DNA from: Nocardioides xinjiangensis
GTDB taxonomy: Bacteria; Actinomycetota; Actinomycetes; Propionibacteriales; Nocardioidaceae
DNA length: 64,000 nucleotides
Assembly (NCBI RefSeq): GCF_017916455.1
Contig: NZ_JAFMSY010000002.1
Span: 186,001 to 250,000, forward strand
Direction of reading: 5' to 3'
The notes beneath the pieces were generated by a model. The model saw only the letters and a program-made list of their open reading frames with translations. It searched no databases and had not been told where the DNA came from. Positions 20,020 to 28,559 of the stretch are shown here, one piece after another; positions within the stretch are counted from its first letter, which is position 1, and each line of letters begins with the position of its first letter. Both the position numbers and the translations under genes were made by a program.

Positions 20020-20031
20020 AATCTATAGGCT
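20020..20031. promoter_or_regulatory. Abutting divergent -10 elements of dut and DUF3093
   Basis: The 12 bases AATCTATAGGCT hold two -10 hexamers back to back: TAGATT read leftward for dut (8-base gap to GTG 20011) and TAGGCT read rightward for DUF3093 (7-base gap to GTG 20039). Two polymerases cannot occupy them together. Confidence 0.75.
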
Positions 20032-20038
20032 CTGCGCC

Positions 20039-20491
20039 GTGGACTACGCCGAACGCCTCACCGTCCCGTTGCGCTGGTGGGCGCAGGGCACGATGCTCGT
20101 GGCATCCCTGTGGCTGGCGGTCCTCGTGGCGGTCCCGGAGTCCCAGGTCGTCGTCTGGGCGGTGACGGCGGCCGCGTTCGCGGCCCTGGTCACGTTCCTC
20201 GTCGGCTATGGCAACGTGCGGGTCGCCGTCGAGGGCGACACGTTCCACGCCGGCCGGGCCCACGTCCCGCTGCGGCACGTCGGGGAGGTGACCGCCCTCG
20301 ACGCCGAGGCGGTACGCCGCCTCGCGGGCGTCGACGCGGACGCCCGGGCCCACCTCGTGCTGCGCCCCTACCTCAAGCGGGGCGTCCGCGTGGACATCGT
20401 CGACCCCACCGACCCGACGCCGTACTGGCTCGTCAGCTGCCGGCGCCCGGACGCCCTCGTCTCAGCCCTAGAGGCGACCCGAGCGCGCTGA
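20039..20491 (+). CDS. DUF3093 family membrane protein
   Basis: 150 residues. Two adjacent hydrophobic segments ([21 protein letters not shown] and [21 protein letters not shown], about residues 13-58) anchor a C-terminal domain with [27 protein letters not shown] and [17 protein letters not shown]. It is a family of unknown function found next to dut in actinobacteria (Rv2698 in M. tuberculosis, from memory). The GTG at 20039 follows TAGGCT by seven bases, so it is likely leaderless. Confidence 0.87.
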   Translation: MDYAERLTVPLRWWAQGTMLVASLWLAVLVAVPESQVVVWAVTAAAFAALVTFLVGYGNVRVAVEGDTFHAGRAHVPLRHVGEVTALDAEAVRRLAGVDADARAHLVLRPYLKRGVRVDIVDPTDPTPYWLVSCRRPDALVSALEATRAR

Positions 20492-20513
20492 CGCGCTGGG
20501 TAGGGTTGCGGCC

Positions 20514-20807
20514 ATGGCAGAGGACAGCTCGAAGGTCTGGACCATCTTCTCGCTGGCGAGCGCCCTCGGCGCCGCCTCGATCGCCCGCAAGGGGATCGAC
20601 AAGGCCTGGAAGATGAGCACCGGCAAGAATCCCCCGGAGAACCCCGCCGACCCCGACGTCTCCGTCGGGGAGGCGGTGGCGTGGGCCGCCGTGACCGGCG
20701 CCCTGGTGGCGCTGGCGCGGATGTTCGCCCAGCGCCGGGCGGCGGGCTACTACACCCGCTCGACCGGTCACCGCCCGCCCGGCCTCCGCGCCGGCGACAA
20801 GGCCTAG
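20514..20807 (+). CDS. DUF4235 family small membrane-associated protein
   Basis: 97 residues. An N-terminal moderately hydrophobic helix (VWTIFSLASALGAASIARKG) precedes a Pro-rich loop, and a second helix (AVAWAAVTGALVALARMFAQRRAA) follows. This is the DUF4235 pattern, function unknown. The ATG at 20514 follows TAGGGT (20501-20506) by seven bases, indicating its own leaderless promoter in the 22-bp gap after DUF3093. A strong hairpin terminator lies just downstream. Confidence 0.85.
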   Translation: MAEDSSKVWTIFSLASALGAASIARKGIDKAWKMSTGKNPPENPADPDVSVGEAVAWAAVTGALVALARMFAQRRAAGYYTRSTGHRPPGLRAGDKA

Positions 20808-20820
20808 CAGCCACACGCAC

Positions 20821-20860
20821 GAGGCCCCGGCCCGTCCCGCGAGGGGACGGCCGGGGCCTC
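20821..20860. terminator. Strong bidirectional intrinsic-type hairpin
   Basis: GAGGCCCCGGCC and GGCCGGGGCCTC pair at the base, and GTCCC/GGGAC pair further in around a short loop. It sits between the convergent DUF4235 and DUF4193 genes and probably ends both transcripts. It has no long U tract, as is usual in actinobacteria. Confidence 0.85.
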
Positions 20861-20906
20861 GTTGCTCGTGGTGGTGCGTCGTGCTCCGTCGTCTGCTGCC
20901 GGCGGC

Positions 20907-21197
20907 TCAGATGCAGTCGCGGCAGATGAGCTTCCTCTCGTCGGCGAGCTGCGAGCGGTGGTGCACCAGGAAGCAGCTCATGCAGGTGAACTCGTCGTCC
21001 TGGCGCGGCATCACCTCGACGGCGAGCTCCTCGTGCGAGAGGTCGGCGCCCGGCAGCTCGAAGGACTCGGCAGCCTCCGTCTCGTCCTCGTCGACCTTGC
21101 CGGAGTTCTTGTCGTGGCGCCGCGCCTTCAGCTCCTCGATGCTCTCCTCGCTCTGGTCCTCCTCGGACTTGCGCGGTGCGTCGTAGTCGGTGGCCAT
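20907..21197 (-). CDS. DUF4193 family zinc-binding-type protein
   Basis: 96 residues beginning MATDYDAPRKSEEDQSEESIEELKARR, acidic throughout. The end carries four cysteines in a CxxC...CxxC-like layout (CMSCFLVHHRSQLA and ICRDCI), a likely zinc knuckle. The family is actinobacterial (Rv2699c by order, from memory) and of unknown function. The ATG at 21197 has GAGAGGGA upstream. A GGGAAT-N18-GTT thiol-stress-type promoter lies about 130 bp upstream on the same strand, which would suit a Cys-rich product. Confidence 0.88.
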   Translation of the reverse strand: MATDYDAPRKSEEDQSEESIEELKARRHDKNSGKVDEDETEAAESFELPGADLSHEELAVEVMPRQDDEFTCMSCFLVHHRSQLADERKLICRDCI

Positions 21198-21333
21198 CAG
21201 TTCCCTCTCCCCATGCAGTGGCTCGTGCCCGCCGGGTCGCGGCTCGGGCTGAGACCAGTTGTGCGCGTCGTCGGCGCCAAAGTGTGCACCATGGACCGGT
21301 TCCGTGGTGAGCCGGTCCGCGACGTGTCGCCTG

Positions 21334-21373
21334 AACAGTGGGCGACAGCGCGCTATTCCCGCCCGTTCAGGCG
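21334..21373 (-). promoter_or_regulatory. SigR/SigH-type promoter candidate for DUF4193, inside an inverted repeat
   Basis: On the minus strand GGGAAT (21360-21355) is followed by 18 bases and GTT (21336-21334), the thiol-stress ECF consensus. The flanks CGCCTGAAC (21328-21336) and GTTCAGGCG (21365-21373) form a 9-bp inverted repeat around it, which could be an operator or a stem-loop. The predicted leader to the ATG at 21197 is about 130 nt. Confidence 0.55.
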
Positions 21374-22176
21374 AGGAACCCGGCCGCTGCGAGCGCCTCC
21401 ACGAAGTCGTCCCAGCCGTCGGCCGGGGCTCCGACCACCACGTTGCGGACGGGGTGGGACCCGAGCGTGAAGGTGCCGTCGAGCAGCGCGAACCGGCCGC
21501 CGGCCTCCTCGAGGACCAGTCCGCCGGCGGACCAGTCCCACGGCTGCGGACCGGCCTCGACGTAGCCGTCGCCGCCGCCCTCCGCCACGTGGCACAGGTC
21601 GAGCGAGCAGGAGCCCATCCGGCGGATGTCACGTACCTCGGGCAGCAGCCTGGCGACGCAGCCGGCCTGGTGCTCGCGCACCTCCCGCCGGTAGCCGAAG
21701 CCGGTGAGGACCAGGCGCTCGGCCAACGGCGGCGAGGGGCGCACGCGGATGGGCCGACCGTCCCGGGTCGCGCCGTGCCCGCGAGCGGCGGCGTACTCGA
21801 CCCCGGCCGGGATCGTGACCACCGCACCCGCCACGACGCGGCCGTCGACCTCGGCGGCGACGGAGACGGCGCAGTCGGGGAGGCCGTAGAGGTAGTTCAC
21901 CGTGCCGTCGATGGGGTCCACGACCCACCGCACGCCGGACGTGCCGGGTCGGTCGTCGCCCTCCTCGCCGAGGATGGCGTCGTCGGGCCGGGCGGCGGTG
22001 ATGCGCTGGCGGATGAGGGACTCGACCGCGCGGTCGGCCTCGGTGACCACGTCGACGGCGCTGGTCTTGGTGTCAGCGACCCCGATGCCCCCGACCCGCA
22101 TCTCGCGTGCGAGCGCGGCACCGTCGTGCGCCAGCGTGCGCGCCAGGTCGCGCAGGTCCGCCGCGGCGGCGATCAC
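21367..22176 (-). CDS. Inositol monophosphatase family protein (SuhB/ImpA type)
   Basis: 269 residues with all IMPase metal motifs: a GEEGDD segment near residue 70, [15 protein letters not shown] (about 84-98) and the C-terminal [15 protein letters not shown]. It dephosphorylates inositol-1-phosphate or a related sugar phosphate, possibly for inositol lipids or mycothiol. In the M. tuberculosis order I recall, suhB sits here. The GTG at 22176 overlaps the ferrochelatase stop codon as GTGA, so translation is likely coupled to cpfC. Confidence 0.92.
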   Translation of the reverse strand: MIAAAADLRDLARTLAHDGAALAREMRVGGIGVADTKTSAVDVVTEADRAVESLIRQRITAARPDDAILGEEGDDRPGTSGVRWVVDPIDGTVNYLYGLPDCAVSVAAEVDGRVVAGAVVTIPAGVEYAAARGHGATRDGRPIRVRPSPPLAERLVLTGFGYRREVREHQAGCVARLLPEVRDIRRMGSCSLDLCHVAEGGGDGYVEAGPQPWDWSAGGLVLEEAGGRFALLDGTFTLGSHPVRNVVVGAPADGWDDFVEALAAAGFLA

Positions 22177-23288
22177 GAGTCGAGCCCGCACAGGGCCGGG
22201 CGCGGCCCACGCGGGTTGGGGCAGCAGCCGGCGCCGCACAGGTCCGGACCCGCGGGCATCGACCCGACGGCCGCCCGCTCGGCCTCCTCGCCCCGCTCGG
22301 CCGCGGACCGCTCGAGGAGCAGGTCGCGCACCATCGCCACGAATCGCGGGTCGACGCCGGGGGTCGCCGCACGCACCGCCTGCACGCCCAGGCGCTCGGC
22401 GGTGGCCAGCGCCTCGGTGTCGAGGTCGTAGATGACCTCCATGTGGTCGGAGACGAAGCCGATGGGCACCAGCACGACCTGGGTGACCCCGTCGCGGGCC
22501 AGCTCCTCGAGGTGGTCGTTGACGTCGGGCTCGAGCCACGGCGTCGACGGCGCGCCCGAGCGGGAGCAGTAGACGAGGTCGTGCCGGCGGTCCTGACCGG
22601 TCGCCGCCCGGACGCGGGCGGCGACCTCGTCGGCGGCGCTGAGGTGCTGCGGCACGTACGCCGGGCGCGGCTGCCCGCGGCCGTCCTCCGAGCCGCTGGT
22701 CTCGGCCATCGCGGTCGGGATCGAGTGCGTGACGAACACGAGGCGGGCCGCGTCGCCGCCGGCGGGCAGCTGCGCCAGCGCCGCCAGGCAGGCGTCGACC
22801 ACTGGCTCGATGAAGCCGGGGTGGTTGTAGTACTGCCGGAGCTTGTCGAGCCGGGGCGCGCCCGGCACCTCCTGAACCGCGTCCCAGAGGTTCTCGCGGT
22901 ACTGACGGCACGAGGACCACGAGGAGTAGGCCGACGTGGCGAGAACCGCGGCGCGGCTGATGCCGTCTGCGGTCATCCGGCGCAGCGTGTCGGCGAGGTA
23001 GGGGTCCCAGTTGCGGTTGCCGAAGTAGACCGGCAGGTCGATGCCCTGCTCGGCGAGGTCCTGCTCGAGGGCGGCGATGAGGGCGCGGTTCTGGTCGTTG
23101 ATGGGGCTCTTGCCCCCGAAGAGGAAGTAGTGCTGGCCCACCTCCTCGAGCCGCTCGCGCGGGATGCCGCGGCCTCGGGTCACGTTCTCGAGGAACGGCA
23201 CCACGTCCTCCGGCTTCTCCGGTCCCCCGAAGGAGAGCACGAGGAGCGCGTCGTACGGCTTCACGTCGGGGTGACCCGCAGGATTCAT
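22173..23288 (-). CDS. cpfC: Coproporphyrin III ferrochelatase
   Basis: 371 residues. It begins with [25 protein letters not shown], the ferrochelatase signature, and contains [28 protein letters not shown] and [32 protein letters not shown]. In actinobacteria this enzyme inserts iron into coproporphyrin III. The C-terminal extension has a Cys cluster ([10 protein letters not shown]...LCG), which with the internal Cys in SSCRQY could ligate a [2Fe-2S] cluster. The ATG at 23288 follows TACGCT (23295-23300) by six bases, so it is probably leaderless. The older symbol is hemH. Confidence 0.94.
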   Translation of the reverse strand: MNPAGHPDVKPYDALLVLSFGGPEKPEDVVPFLENVTRGRGIPRERLEEVGQHYFLFGGKSPINDQNRALIAALEQDLAEQGIDLPVYFGNRNWDPYLADTLRRMTADGISRAAVLATSAYSSWSSCRQYRENLWDAVQEVPGAPRLDKLRQYYNHPGFIEPVVDACLAALAQLPAGGDAARLVFVTHSIPTAMAETSGSEDGRGQPRPAYVPQHLSAADEVAARVRAATGQDRRHDLVYCSRSGAPSTPWLEPDVNDHLEELARDGVTQVVLVPIGFVSDHMEVIYDLDTEALATAERLGVQAVRAATPGVDPRFVAMVRDLLLERSAAERGEEAERAAVGSMPAGPDLCGAGCCPNPRGPRPALCGLDS

Positions 23289-23294
23289 GCTGCC

Positions 23295-23314
23295 AGCGTA
23301 GAGCGGCCTACCAT
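23295..23314. promoter_or_regulatory. Closely spaced divergent -10 elements of cpfC and an MFS gene
   Basis: TACGCT (23295-23300, minus strand) is six bases from the cpfC ATG. TACCAT (23309-23314, plus) is seven bases from the MFS ATG at 23322. Only eight bases separate the two, so the promoters compete. Confidence 0.6.
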
Positions 23315-23321
23315 CGCGCTG

Positions 23322-24527
23322 ATGCTCGACTCCTACCGCCGGGTGCTGGCCCGCCCGGGCGCCCTCGCCTTCAGCAGTGCCGCACTCGTCGCCCGGCTGC
23401 CGATCTCCATGGTCGGGCTCGGGATCGTGCTCCTCGTCGAGGCGCGCACCGGCTCCTACGGGCTGGCCGGCACCGTGTCGGCGGTGTTCGTCCTCGCGGA
23501 GGCGGCGTTCGCCGTGCTGCACGGACGATGGGTCGACCACTACGGCCAGGCGCGCGTGCTGCCGCTCGCGATCTCCGTCTTCGGCGCCGGCCTGGCTCTG
23601 ATGATGATGGCGGTCGAGCAGGACTGGTCGGGGCCGTGGACCTACGTCTTCGCGGCCGTCGCGGGCGCCGCCCTCCCCCAGGTCGGCGCGAGCGTGCGCA
23701 CCCGCTGGTCGCACCTGCTCGACGACGGGAGCGAGAAGCAGACCGCGTTCGCGCTCGAGGCGGTGCTCGACGAGGTCGTCTTCGTGGTCGGGCCGGTGCT
23801 CGTCACGCTGCTGGCCACGAGCTGGCACCCGGTCGCCGGACTCACCGCGGCCCTCGTCACGGGGGTCGTGGGCACGTTCGCCTTCGCAGCACAGCGCCGC
23901 ACCGAGCCGCCGGCCGGCCGGGCCGCGCCGTCGGGGGCGCGGGCCCCGATGCCGTGGCGGCTGGTCCTGCCGCTCGCGCTGGTCTGCCTCACCCTGGGCG
24001 CCCTGTTCGGCGCGGCCGAGGTCACGACCGTGGCCTTCGCCGAGGAGCGGGGCGAGCGCTGGGTCGCCGGATGGCTGCTCGCCGCGTGGTCCCTCGGCAG
24101 CCTCGTGGCGGGACTCGTCACCGGCGCCGTCGCCTGGCACAGCGGTCCGGACGCGCGCCTGCGGTGGGGCTCGGCGGCGATGGCGCTGGCCATGGCGCCG
24201 CTGATGTTCGTCTCCTCCATCCCGCTCATGGCCGTCGTGCTGCTCGTCGGGGGCCTGGCGATCGCGCCGACGATGATCGGCGCGATGACGATGGTCGAGC
24301 AGGGCGTCCACCCGAGCCGGCTCACCGAGGGGATGGCGATCCTGCACACCGGGATCGTCGCCGGGGTCGCGCCCGGTGCGAGCATCGCCGGCTTCGTGGT
24401 CGACCACAGCGGCGCGTCCGCCGCCTACGCCGTGGCGCTCGGCGGCGGGATCCTCGGCGCCCTCGGCGCCCAGGTCGCCCGCCAGCCCGCGCCTCGCGCC
24501 GACCGCGACCCCGCGCCGGTGCGCTGA
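23322..24527 (+). CDS. Major facilitator superfamily transporter
   Basis: 401 residues with about 12 hydrophobic segments in two halves linked by a basic Pro-rich loop ([18 protein letters not shown], about residues 195-215). The MFS-type loop [13 protein letters not shown] lies between helices 2 and 3. The substrate is not readable; related proteins are annotated as drug or sugar efflux. The ATG at 23322 is seven bases after TACCAT. It is divergent from cpfC, so a porphyrin or heme role is possible but unsupported. The next gene has its own -10 element. Confidence 0.87.
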   Translation: MLDSYRRVLARPGALAFSSAALVARLPISMVGLGIVLLVEARTGSYGLAGTVSAVFVLAEAAFAVLHGRWVDHYGQARVLPLAISVFGAGLALMMMAVEQDWSGPWTYVFAAVAGAALPQVGASVRTRWSHLLDDGSEKQTAFALEAVLDEVVFVVGPVLVTLLATSWHPVAGLTAALVTGVVGTFAFAAQRRTEPPAGRAAPSGARAPMPWRLVLPLALVCLTLGALFGAAEVTTVAFAEERGERWVAGWLLAAWSLGSLVAGLVTGAVAWHSGPDARLRWGSAAMALAMAPLMFVSSIPLMAVVLLVGGLAIAPTMIGAMTMVEQGVHPSRLTEGMAILHTGIVAGVAPGASIAGFVVDHSGASAAYAVALGGGILGALGAQVARQPAPRADRDPAPVR

Positions 24528-24558
24528 CCCCCACCGGGCGATGCCCTAGCGTGCGGGC

Positions 24559-25881
24559 ATGACCGCACGCGCGCACGACCACGTCTGGCGCAACTGGTCC
24601 GGACTGGAGCAGGCGGTGCCTCGTCAGGTGGAGACCCCCGCGTCGGTCGCCGCCGTCGTCGACGCCGTACGCCGGGCCCGCGAGGACGGCACGACGGTGA
24701 AGATGGCCGGCACCGGGCACAGCTTCACCGCCATCGCGGCCCCCGAGCACACGCTCCTGCGCCCGGACGCGCTCAGCGGCGTCCTCGCCGTCGACCGGGA
24801 GGCGATGACGGTGACGGCGCGCGCCGGCACGCCGCTGAAGGACCTCAACCTCGCCCTCGAGCGGCTGGGCCTGTCGTTGCACAACATGGGCGACATCGCC
24901 GAGCAGACCCTCGCCGGCGCCACGTCGACCGGCACGCACGGCACCGGCGGGACCGCCGCCGGGCTGGCGGCCCAGCTCGCCGGCCTCGAGCTGGTCACGG
25001 GCACCGGCGAGGTGCTGCGCGCCTCCGCGACCGAGCACCCCGACGTCTTCGACGTCGCCCGGGTGGGGCTCGGGGCGCTCGGGATCCTCACCAGCCTGAC
25101 CTTCCACGTCGAGCCGCTCTTCGTCGTCGAGGCCCACGAGCAGCCGATGACCTGGGAGCGCGCCCTCGGCTCCTACGACGAGATGGTGGCCGCGGCCCAC
25201 CACGTCGACATGTACTGGTTCCCCCACACCGACCGCCTCCTGGTCAAGCAGAACGTCCGCACCGACCTCGAGCCCGGCGAGCAGCGGCCGCCGTCCCGGC
25301 TGGCGTCGTGGTGGGAGGACGAGCTGGTGTCGAACAGCGTCTTCGGCGGACTGTGCCGCGCCGGCTCGCGCGTGCCTGCGCTGGTCCCCCGCATCAACCG
25401 GCTCGCCGGCCGTGCCCTCTCCGAGCGCCGCTACAGCGATCTCGCCCACCGCGTCTTCGTGACGCCCCGACGGGTGCGGTTCCGGGAGATGGAGTACGCC
25501 GTCCCGCGGGAGGTCGGCCTCGACGTGCTCCGCGAGTGCCGCCGCGTCATCGATGCCAGCGACTGGCGGATCGCGTTCCCCGTCGAGGTCCGCACGGCTC
25601 GCGCCGACGACGTGCCGCTGTCGACCGCGCACGGGCGCGACAGCCTGTACCTCGCCTTCCACGTCCCGGCCGGCACCGACCACCGGCCCTTCTTCGGGGG
25701 CCTGGAGCCGCTGCTGCGCGAGGCGGGCGGACGACCCCACTGGGGCAAGGTCCACACGCGCACGGCAGCGGACCTGGCGCCGGCGTACGAGCGCTTCGGC
25801 GACGTCCTCGCCATGCGCGAGCGGCTCGACCCGGACCGGGTGTTCGCCAACGCCCACCTCCGGCGCGTGCTCGGCGACTGA
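24559..25881 (+). CDS. FAD-binding D-arabinono-1,4-lactone oxidase family protein
   Basis: 440 residues. The FAD_binding_4 domain begins with VWRNWSGLEQ, and the flavin-binding motif KMAGTGHSFTAIA (about 49-61) is followed by GATSTGTHGTGGTAAGLAAQ. The C-terminal ALO domain has YLAFHVPAGTD, RPHWGKVHTRTA and a YERFGDVLAMRERLDPDRVFAN ending. These enzymes oxidise aldonolactones with O2 or another acceptor. In actinobacteria relatives act on sugar lactones or xylitol-type alditols, so the substrate is uncertain. The ATG at 24559 follows TAGCGT (24547-24552) by six bases, a leaderless layout. Confidence 0.92.
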   Translation: MTARAHDHVWRNWSGLEQAVPRQVETPASVAAVVDAVRRAREDGTTVKMAGTGHSFTAIAAPEHTLLRPDALSGVLAVDREAMTVTARAGTPLKDLNLALERLGLSLHNMGDIAEQTLAGATSTGTHGTGGTAAGLAAQLAGLELVTGTGEVLRASATEHPDVFDVARVGLGALGILTSLTFHVEPLFVVEAHEQPMTWERALGSYDEMVAAAHHVDMYWFPHTDRLLVKQNVRTDLEPGEQRPPSRLASWWEDELVSNSVFGGLCRAGSRVPALVPRINRLAGRALSERRYSDLAHRVFVTPRRVRFREMEYAVPREVGLDVLRECRRVIDASDWRIAFPVEVRTARADDVPLSTAHGRDSLYLAFHVPAGTDHRPFFGGLEPLLREAGGRPHWGKVHTRTAADLAPAYERFGDVLAMRERLDPDRVFANAHLRRVLGD

Positions 25882-25914
25882 ACGGCGCCGCCGGCGCACC
25901 GGGGACGCCGCGGC

Positions 25915-26550
25915 TCAGACGTTGGCCGGGCCCCTCGGCAGCGGCGCGCGCCAGCCGCGCACGAGCGCCAGCAGGCGCCACCCGAGACAGGTCGCGAAGC
26001 CCGCGGCCGCGACGACCAGCAGGGGCAGGCCGAGGCGGTCCAGCACCACCACCACCCCCGCCCCGGCCAGTGCCGGCGTGGCGTAGAGGACGCCCTCGAA
26101 GATCACCGGGACGCTGCCCGCCAGGACGTCGCGGATCATCCCGCCGCCGATCCCGGTGACCATGCCGAGCAGCGCCGCCGGCAGGGGCTCCAGGCCGAAG
26201 TCCAGCGCCTTGAGGGCGCCCGTCACGCAGAACAGGGCCAGGCCGAACGCGTCGAGCACCGTGATCGTGCGCTCCATCCGGCCGACCGTCGGGTGGAAGA
26301 CGAACGTGAGCAGGCCGGCCGCGACCGGGACCAGCAGGTAGCGCCAGTCGGCGAGCGCGGCGGGCGGCGTGGCACCGATGAGGACGTCGCGGATGAAGCC
26401 GCCGCCGAGCCCGGTGACCCCGCCGAGCACCAGGGCGGCGAAGAGGTCGAGGTTGCGGCGGACGGCCACCAGGGCGCCGGCGACCGCGAAGACGAAGATG
26501 CCGGTCAGGTCGAGCACGACCAGCGTCGCGGCGAAGTGCGTGTCGGGCAC
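25915..26550 (-). CDS. TRIC-type cation channel family protein (YadS/UPF0126)
   Basis: 211 residues with about seven membrane helices. The family's internal duplication is visible: GGVTGLGGGFIRDVLIG in the first half and GMVTGIGGGMIRDVLAG in the second. Prokaryotic relatives form trimeric monovalent cation channels. The GTG at 26550 follows TAGGCT (26557-26562) by six bases, so it is leaderless. It converges on the lactone oxidase gene and diverges from sepH. Confidence 0.92.
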   Translation of the reverse strand: MPDTHFAATLVVLDLTGIFVFAVAGALVAVRRNLDLFAALVLGGVTGLGGGFIRDVLIGATPPAALADWRYLLVPVAAGLLTFVFHPTVGRMERTITVLDAFGLALFCVTGALKALDFGLEPLPAALLGMVTGIGGGMIRDVLAGSVPVIFEGVLYATPALAGAGVVVVLDRLGLPLLVVAAAGFATCLGWRLLALVRGWRAPLPRGPANV

Positions 26551-26714
26551 CCGGGAAGCCTAGGGCGCGCCGCGGGCGCAACGGCGCCGGGGCACCGCGC
26601 TGGCGTAGGCTCGACGCAACGGATGCAGCCGTGCACCGACCGCCCCTCACCGCCCGCTACCCGACCGCCACCCGACCGCCACCCGTCACCGCCGCAGGCA
26701 GGAGTCCGCCGTCC

Positions 26715-27680
26715 ATGGCCAAGCTGACGTTCACCGGACGCAGCGGGGACGGCAAGCGCCTGCTGCTGGTGGACGAGTCGGGCCAGCAGCACTCCCTGGC
26801 GATCGACGCACGGCTCCGCCGCGCCCTGGCGGGCGCACCCGACAGCAACGGCCAGTTGGAGATCCCGATGCAATCAAGCCTCCGCCCCCGCGACATCCAG
26901 ACGCGCATCCGCGCCGGTGAGAGTCCCGAGGCGGTGGCACACGCCGCGGGCACGTCGGTCGAGAAGATCATGCCCTTCGCCGCCCCCGTGATGGCCGAGC
27001 GCGCCCACGTCGCCGAGCGGGCCCAGCTCGCGTCCGTGCGCCGCCGCGCCACCGAGTCGGGTGCGCGCACGCTCGGCGAGGCCGTGAGCGCCCACCTGCG
27101 CTCGCACAACGTCGACCCGAGCAGCGTGGAGTGGGACGCCTGGCGCCGCGAGGACGGGCGCTGGACGCTCACCGGGGTCTTCGACGTGGCCGGGCGCTCC
27201 GGCATCGCGACCTTCTCCCACGACCCCCGCGGCAACTTCGTGACCGTCGACGACGAGGACGCCCACTGGCTGGTCGGTGACGCGGCGCCGTCCGCCGCCG
27301 AGCACGCCCCCGAGCACGACGCCCGGCCCGGCCCCGAGGCCGCCGACGACGAGCTCGCGGCCCGCCGGCGCCGGCTCAGCGCGGTCGGCGACGTGCCGCT
27401 GGGCGACGACGCGATCGAGATGGTCGCCGGCGAGCAGTCCGCCACCGAGACGACCATGGAGCTCTTCGACGAGGGGCTCGATGCGCAGCCGGCCGCTGCC
27501 GACGCCGAGGAGGACGGCCAAGGCCGATCCGCCGCCGACCCCGCCGGCAGGTCCGAGCCCGACGCGGCCGGACCCGCCGCCCAGGCCCCCGCGGAGCCGC
27601 GCCGGCCCGCGAGGAAGCGCGGCCGCGCGTCGGTCCCGAGCTGGGACGAGATCATGTTCGGCGGCGGCAAGAGCGAGTGA
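26715..27680 (+). CDS. sepH: Septation protein SepH
   Basis: 321 residues. The N-terminal DUF3071 domain (about 1-170) starts MAKLTFTGRSGDGKRLLLVDE and includes RPRDIQTRIRAGESPEAVAHAAGTSVEKI, a helix-turn-helix-like region. The acidic, Pro/Ala-rich middle is probably disordered. The C-terminus ends with the conserved RKRGRASVPSWDEIMFGG tail. SepH binds FtsZ and stimulates Z-ring assembly in Streptomyces and Mycobacterium. The ATG at 26715 is preceded by AGGAG about ten bases upstream. A TAGGCT at 26606-26611 could start a leader of about 100 nt. Confidence 0.93.
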   Translation: MAKLTFTGRSGDGKRLLLVDESGQQHSLAIDARLRRALAGAPDSNGQLEIPMQSSLRPRDIQTRIRAGESPEAVAHAAGTSVEKIMPFAAPVMAERAHVAERAQLASVRRRATESGARTLGEAVSAHLRSHNVDPSSVEWDAWRREDGRWTLTGVFDVAGRSGIATFSHDPRGNFVTVDDEDAHWLVGDAAPSAAEHAPEHDARPGPEAADDELAARRRRLSAVGDVPLGDDAIEMVAGEQSATETTMELFDEGLDAQPAAADAEEDGQGRSAADPAGRSEPDAAGPAAQAPAEPRRPARKRGRASVPSWDEIMFGGGKSE

Positions 27681-27722
27681 ACCGGCCGAGGGCGGCGCGG
27701 GTCCGCGGCGGGTGAGTGGCCA

Positions 27723-28559
27723 GTGCGCCTGCTGCAGCTCAACGTCCACCCGCTGAAGTCCGGGGCCGTCCGGCCGGTCCCCGCCGCCGACGTGCTGCCG
27801 CGCGGCCTGGCCGACGACCGCTCCTGGATGCTCGTCGACGGCGAGGGTCGTCTCGTCTCGGCCCGTGAGGCGCACGCGACGTTCACCATCGTGGCCGACA
27901 CGCCCGCCACCGACCCCACGGTGACCTCCGCCCTCCGGCTCCGTGCGCCCGGGCGGGCCGACCTGGAGCTCGACGTCCCGGACGCCGACCCGGTGGCCGT
28001 GCGGCTGTTCTCCCAGGACCTGTGGGCGACGCCTGCGGGGGACGACGCGGACGAGTGGGTCCGAGCCGTCGTCGACCGCCCCGACGTACGCCTGGTGTGG
28101 TGCCACGATCCGCGGAGCCGCACCCTCCAGCCGGGGTTCTCCGTGCCCGGCGACCACACCGCGTTCGCCGACTCCTTCCCCGTGACCATCGCCTCCCTCG
28201 CCTCGCTGCGGCAGCTGCACGACTGGATCACCGAGCGCGCCCTCGAGACGGGCGAGGATCCGCCGGAGCCGCTGCCCGTCGAGCGGTTCCGCGCCAACCT
28301 CGTCGTCGACGGCGACGAGCCGTTCGCCGAGGACCGGTGGACGCACGTGGTCGTCGGGGACGTCCGGTTCCGGCTGGGCAAGCCGGTCAGCCGGTGCGTG
28401 ATGACGGCGATCGACCTGCACACGCTGGCGACCGGCCGGGAGCCGATCCGGACGCTCGCGCGCCACCGCCTCGTCGGGGGCAAGACGCTGTTCGCCGTGC
28501 ACCTGGTGCCCGAGACCGTCGGGCGGATCGCCGTCGGCGACGAGGTCACGGCCGACTGA
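27723..28559 (+). CDS. MOSC domain protein
   Basis: 278 residues. The N-terminal beta-barrel (MOSC_N) begins LLQLNVHPLKSGAVRPV and has RGLADDRSWMLVDGEG. The C-terminal MOSC domain carries PVERFRANLVVDG, RFRLGKPVSRCVMTAID and LVGGKTLFAVHLVPE, with the conserved Cys that in relatives helps sulfur or molybdenum cofactor handling (YcbX, mARC). The substrate is unknown. The GTG at 27723 is 42 bp after sepH, so co-transcription is likely. The TGA stop abuts the stop of the convergent rhodanese gene (TGATCA). Confidence 0.9.
   Translation: MRLLQLNVHPLKSGAVRPVPAADVLPRGLADDRSWMLVDGEGRLVSAREAHATFTIVADTPATDPTVTSALRLRAPGRADLELDVPDADPVAVRLFSQDLWATPAGDDADEWVRAVVDRPDVRLVWCHDPRSRTLQPGFSVPGDHTAFADSFPVTIASLASLRQLHDWITERALETGEDPPEPLPVERFRANLVVDGDEPFAEDRWTHVVVGDVRFRLGKPVSRCVMTAIDLHTLATGREPIRTLARHRLVGGKTLFAVHLVPETVGRIAVGDEVTAD

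Noticed and set aside
19981-20038. Thiol-stress promoter GGGAAT near 20018
   Set aside because: The position 18 bases downstream is not GTT, and the -10 boxes already explain the divergent starts.
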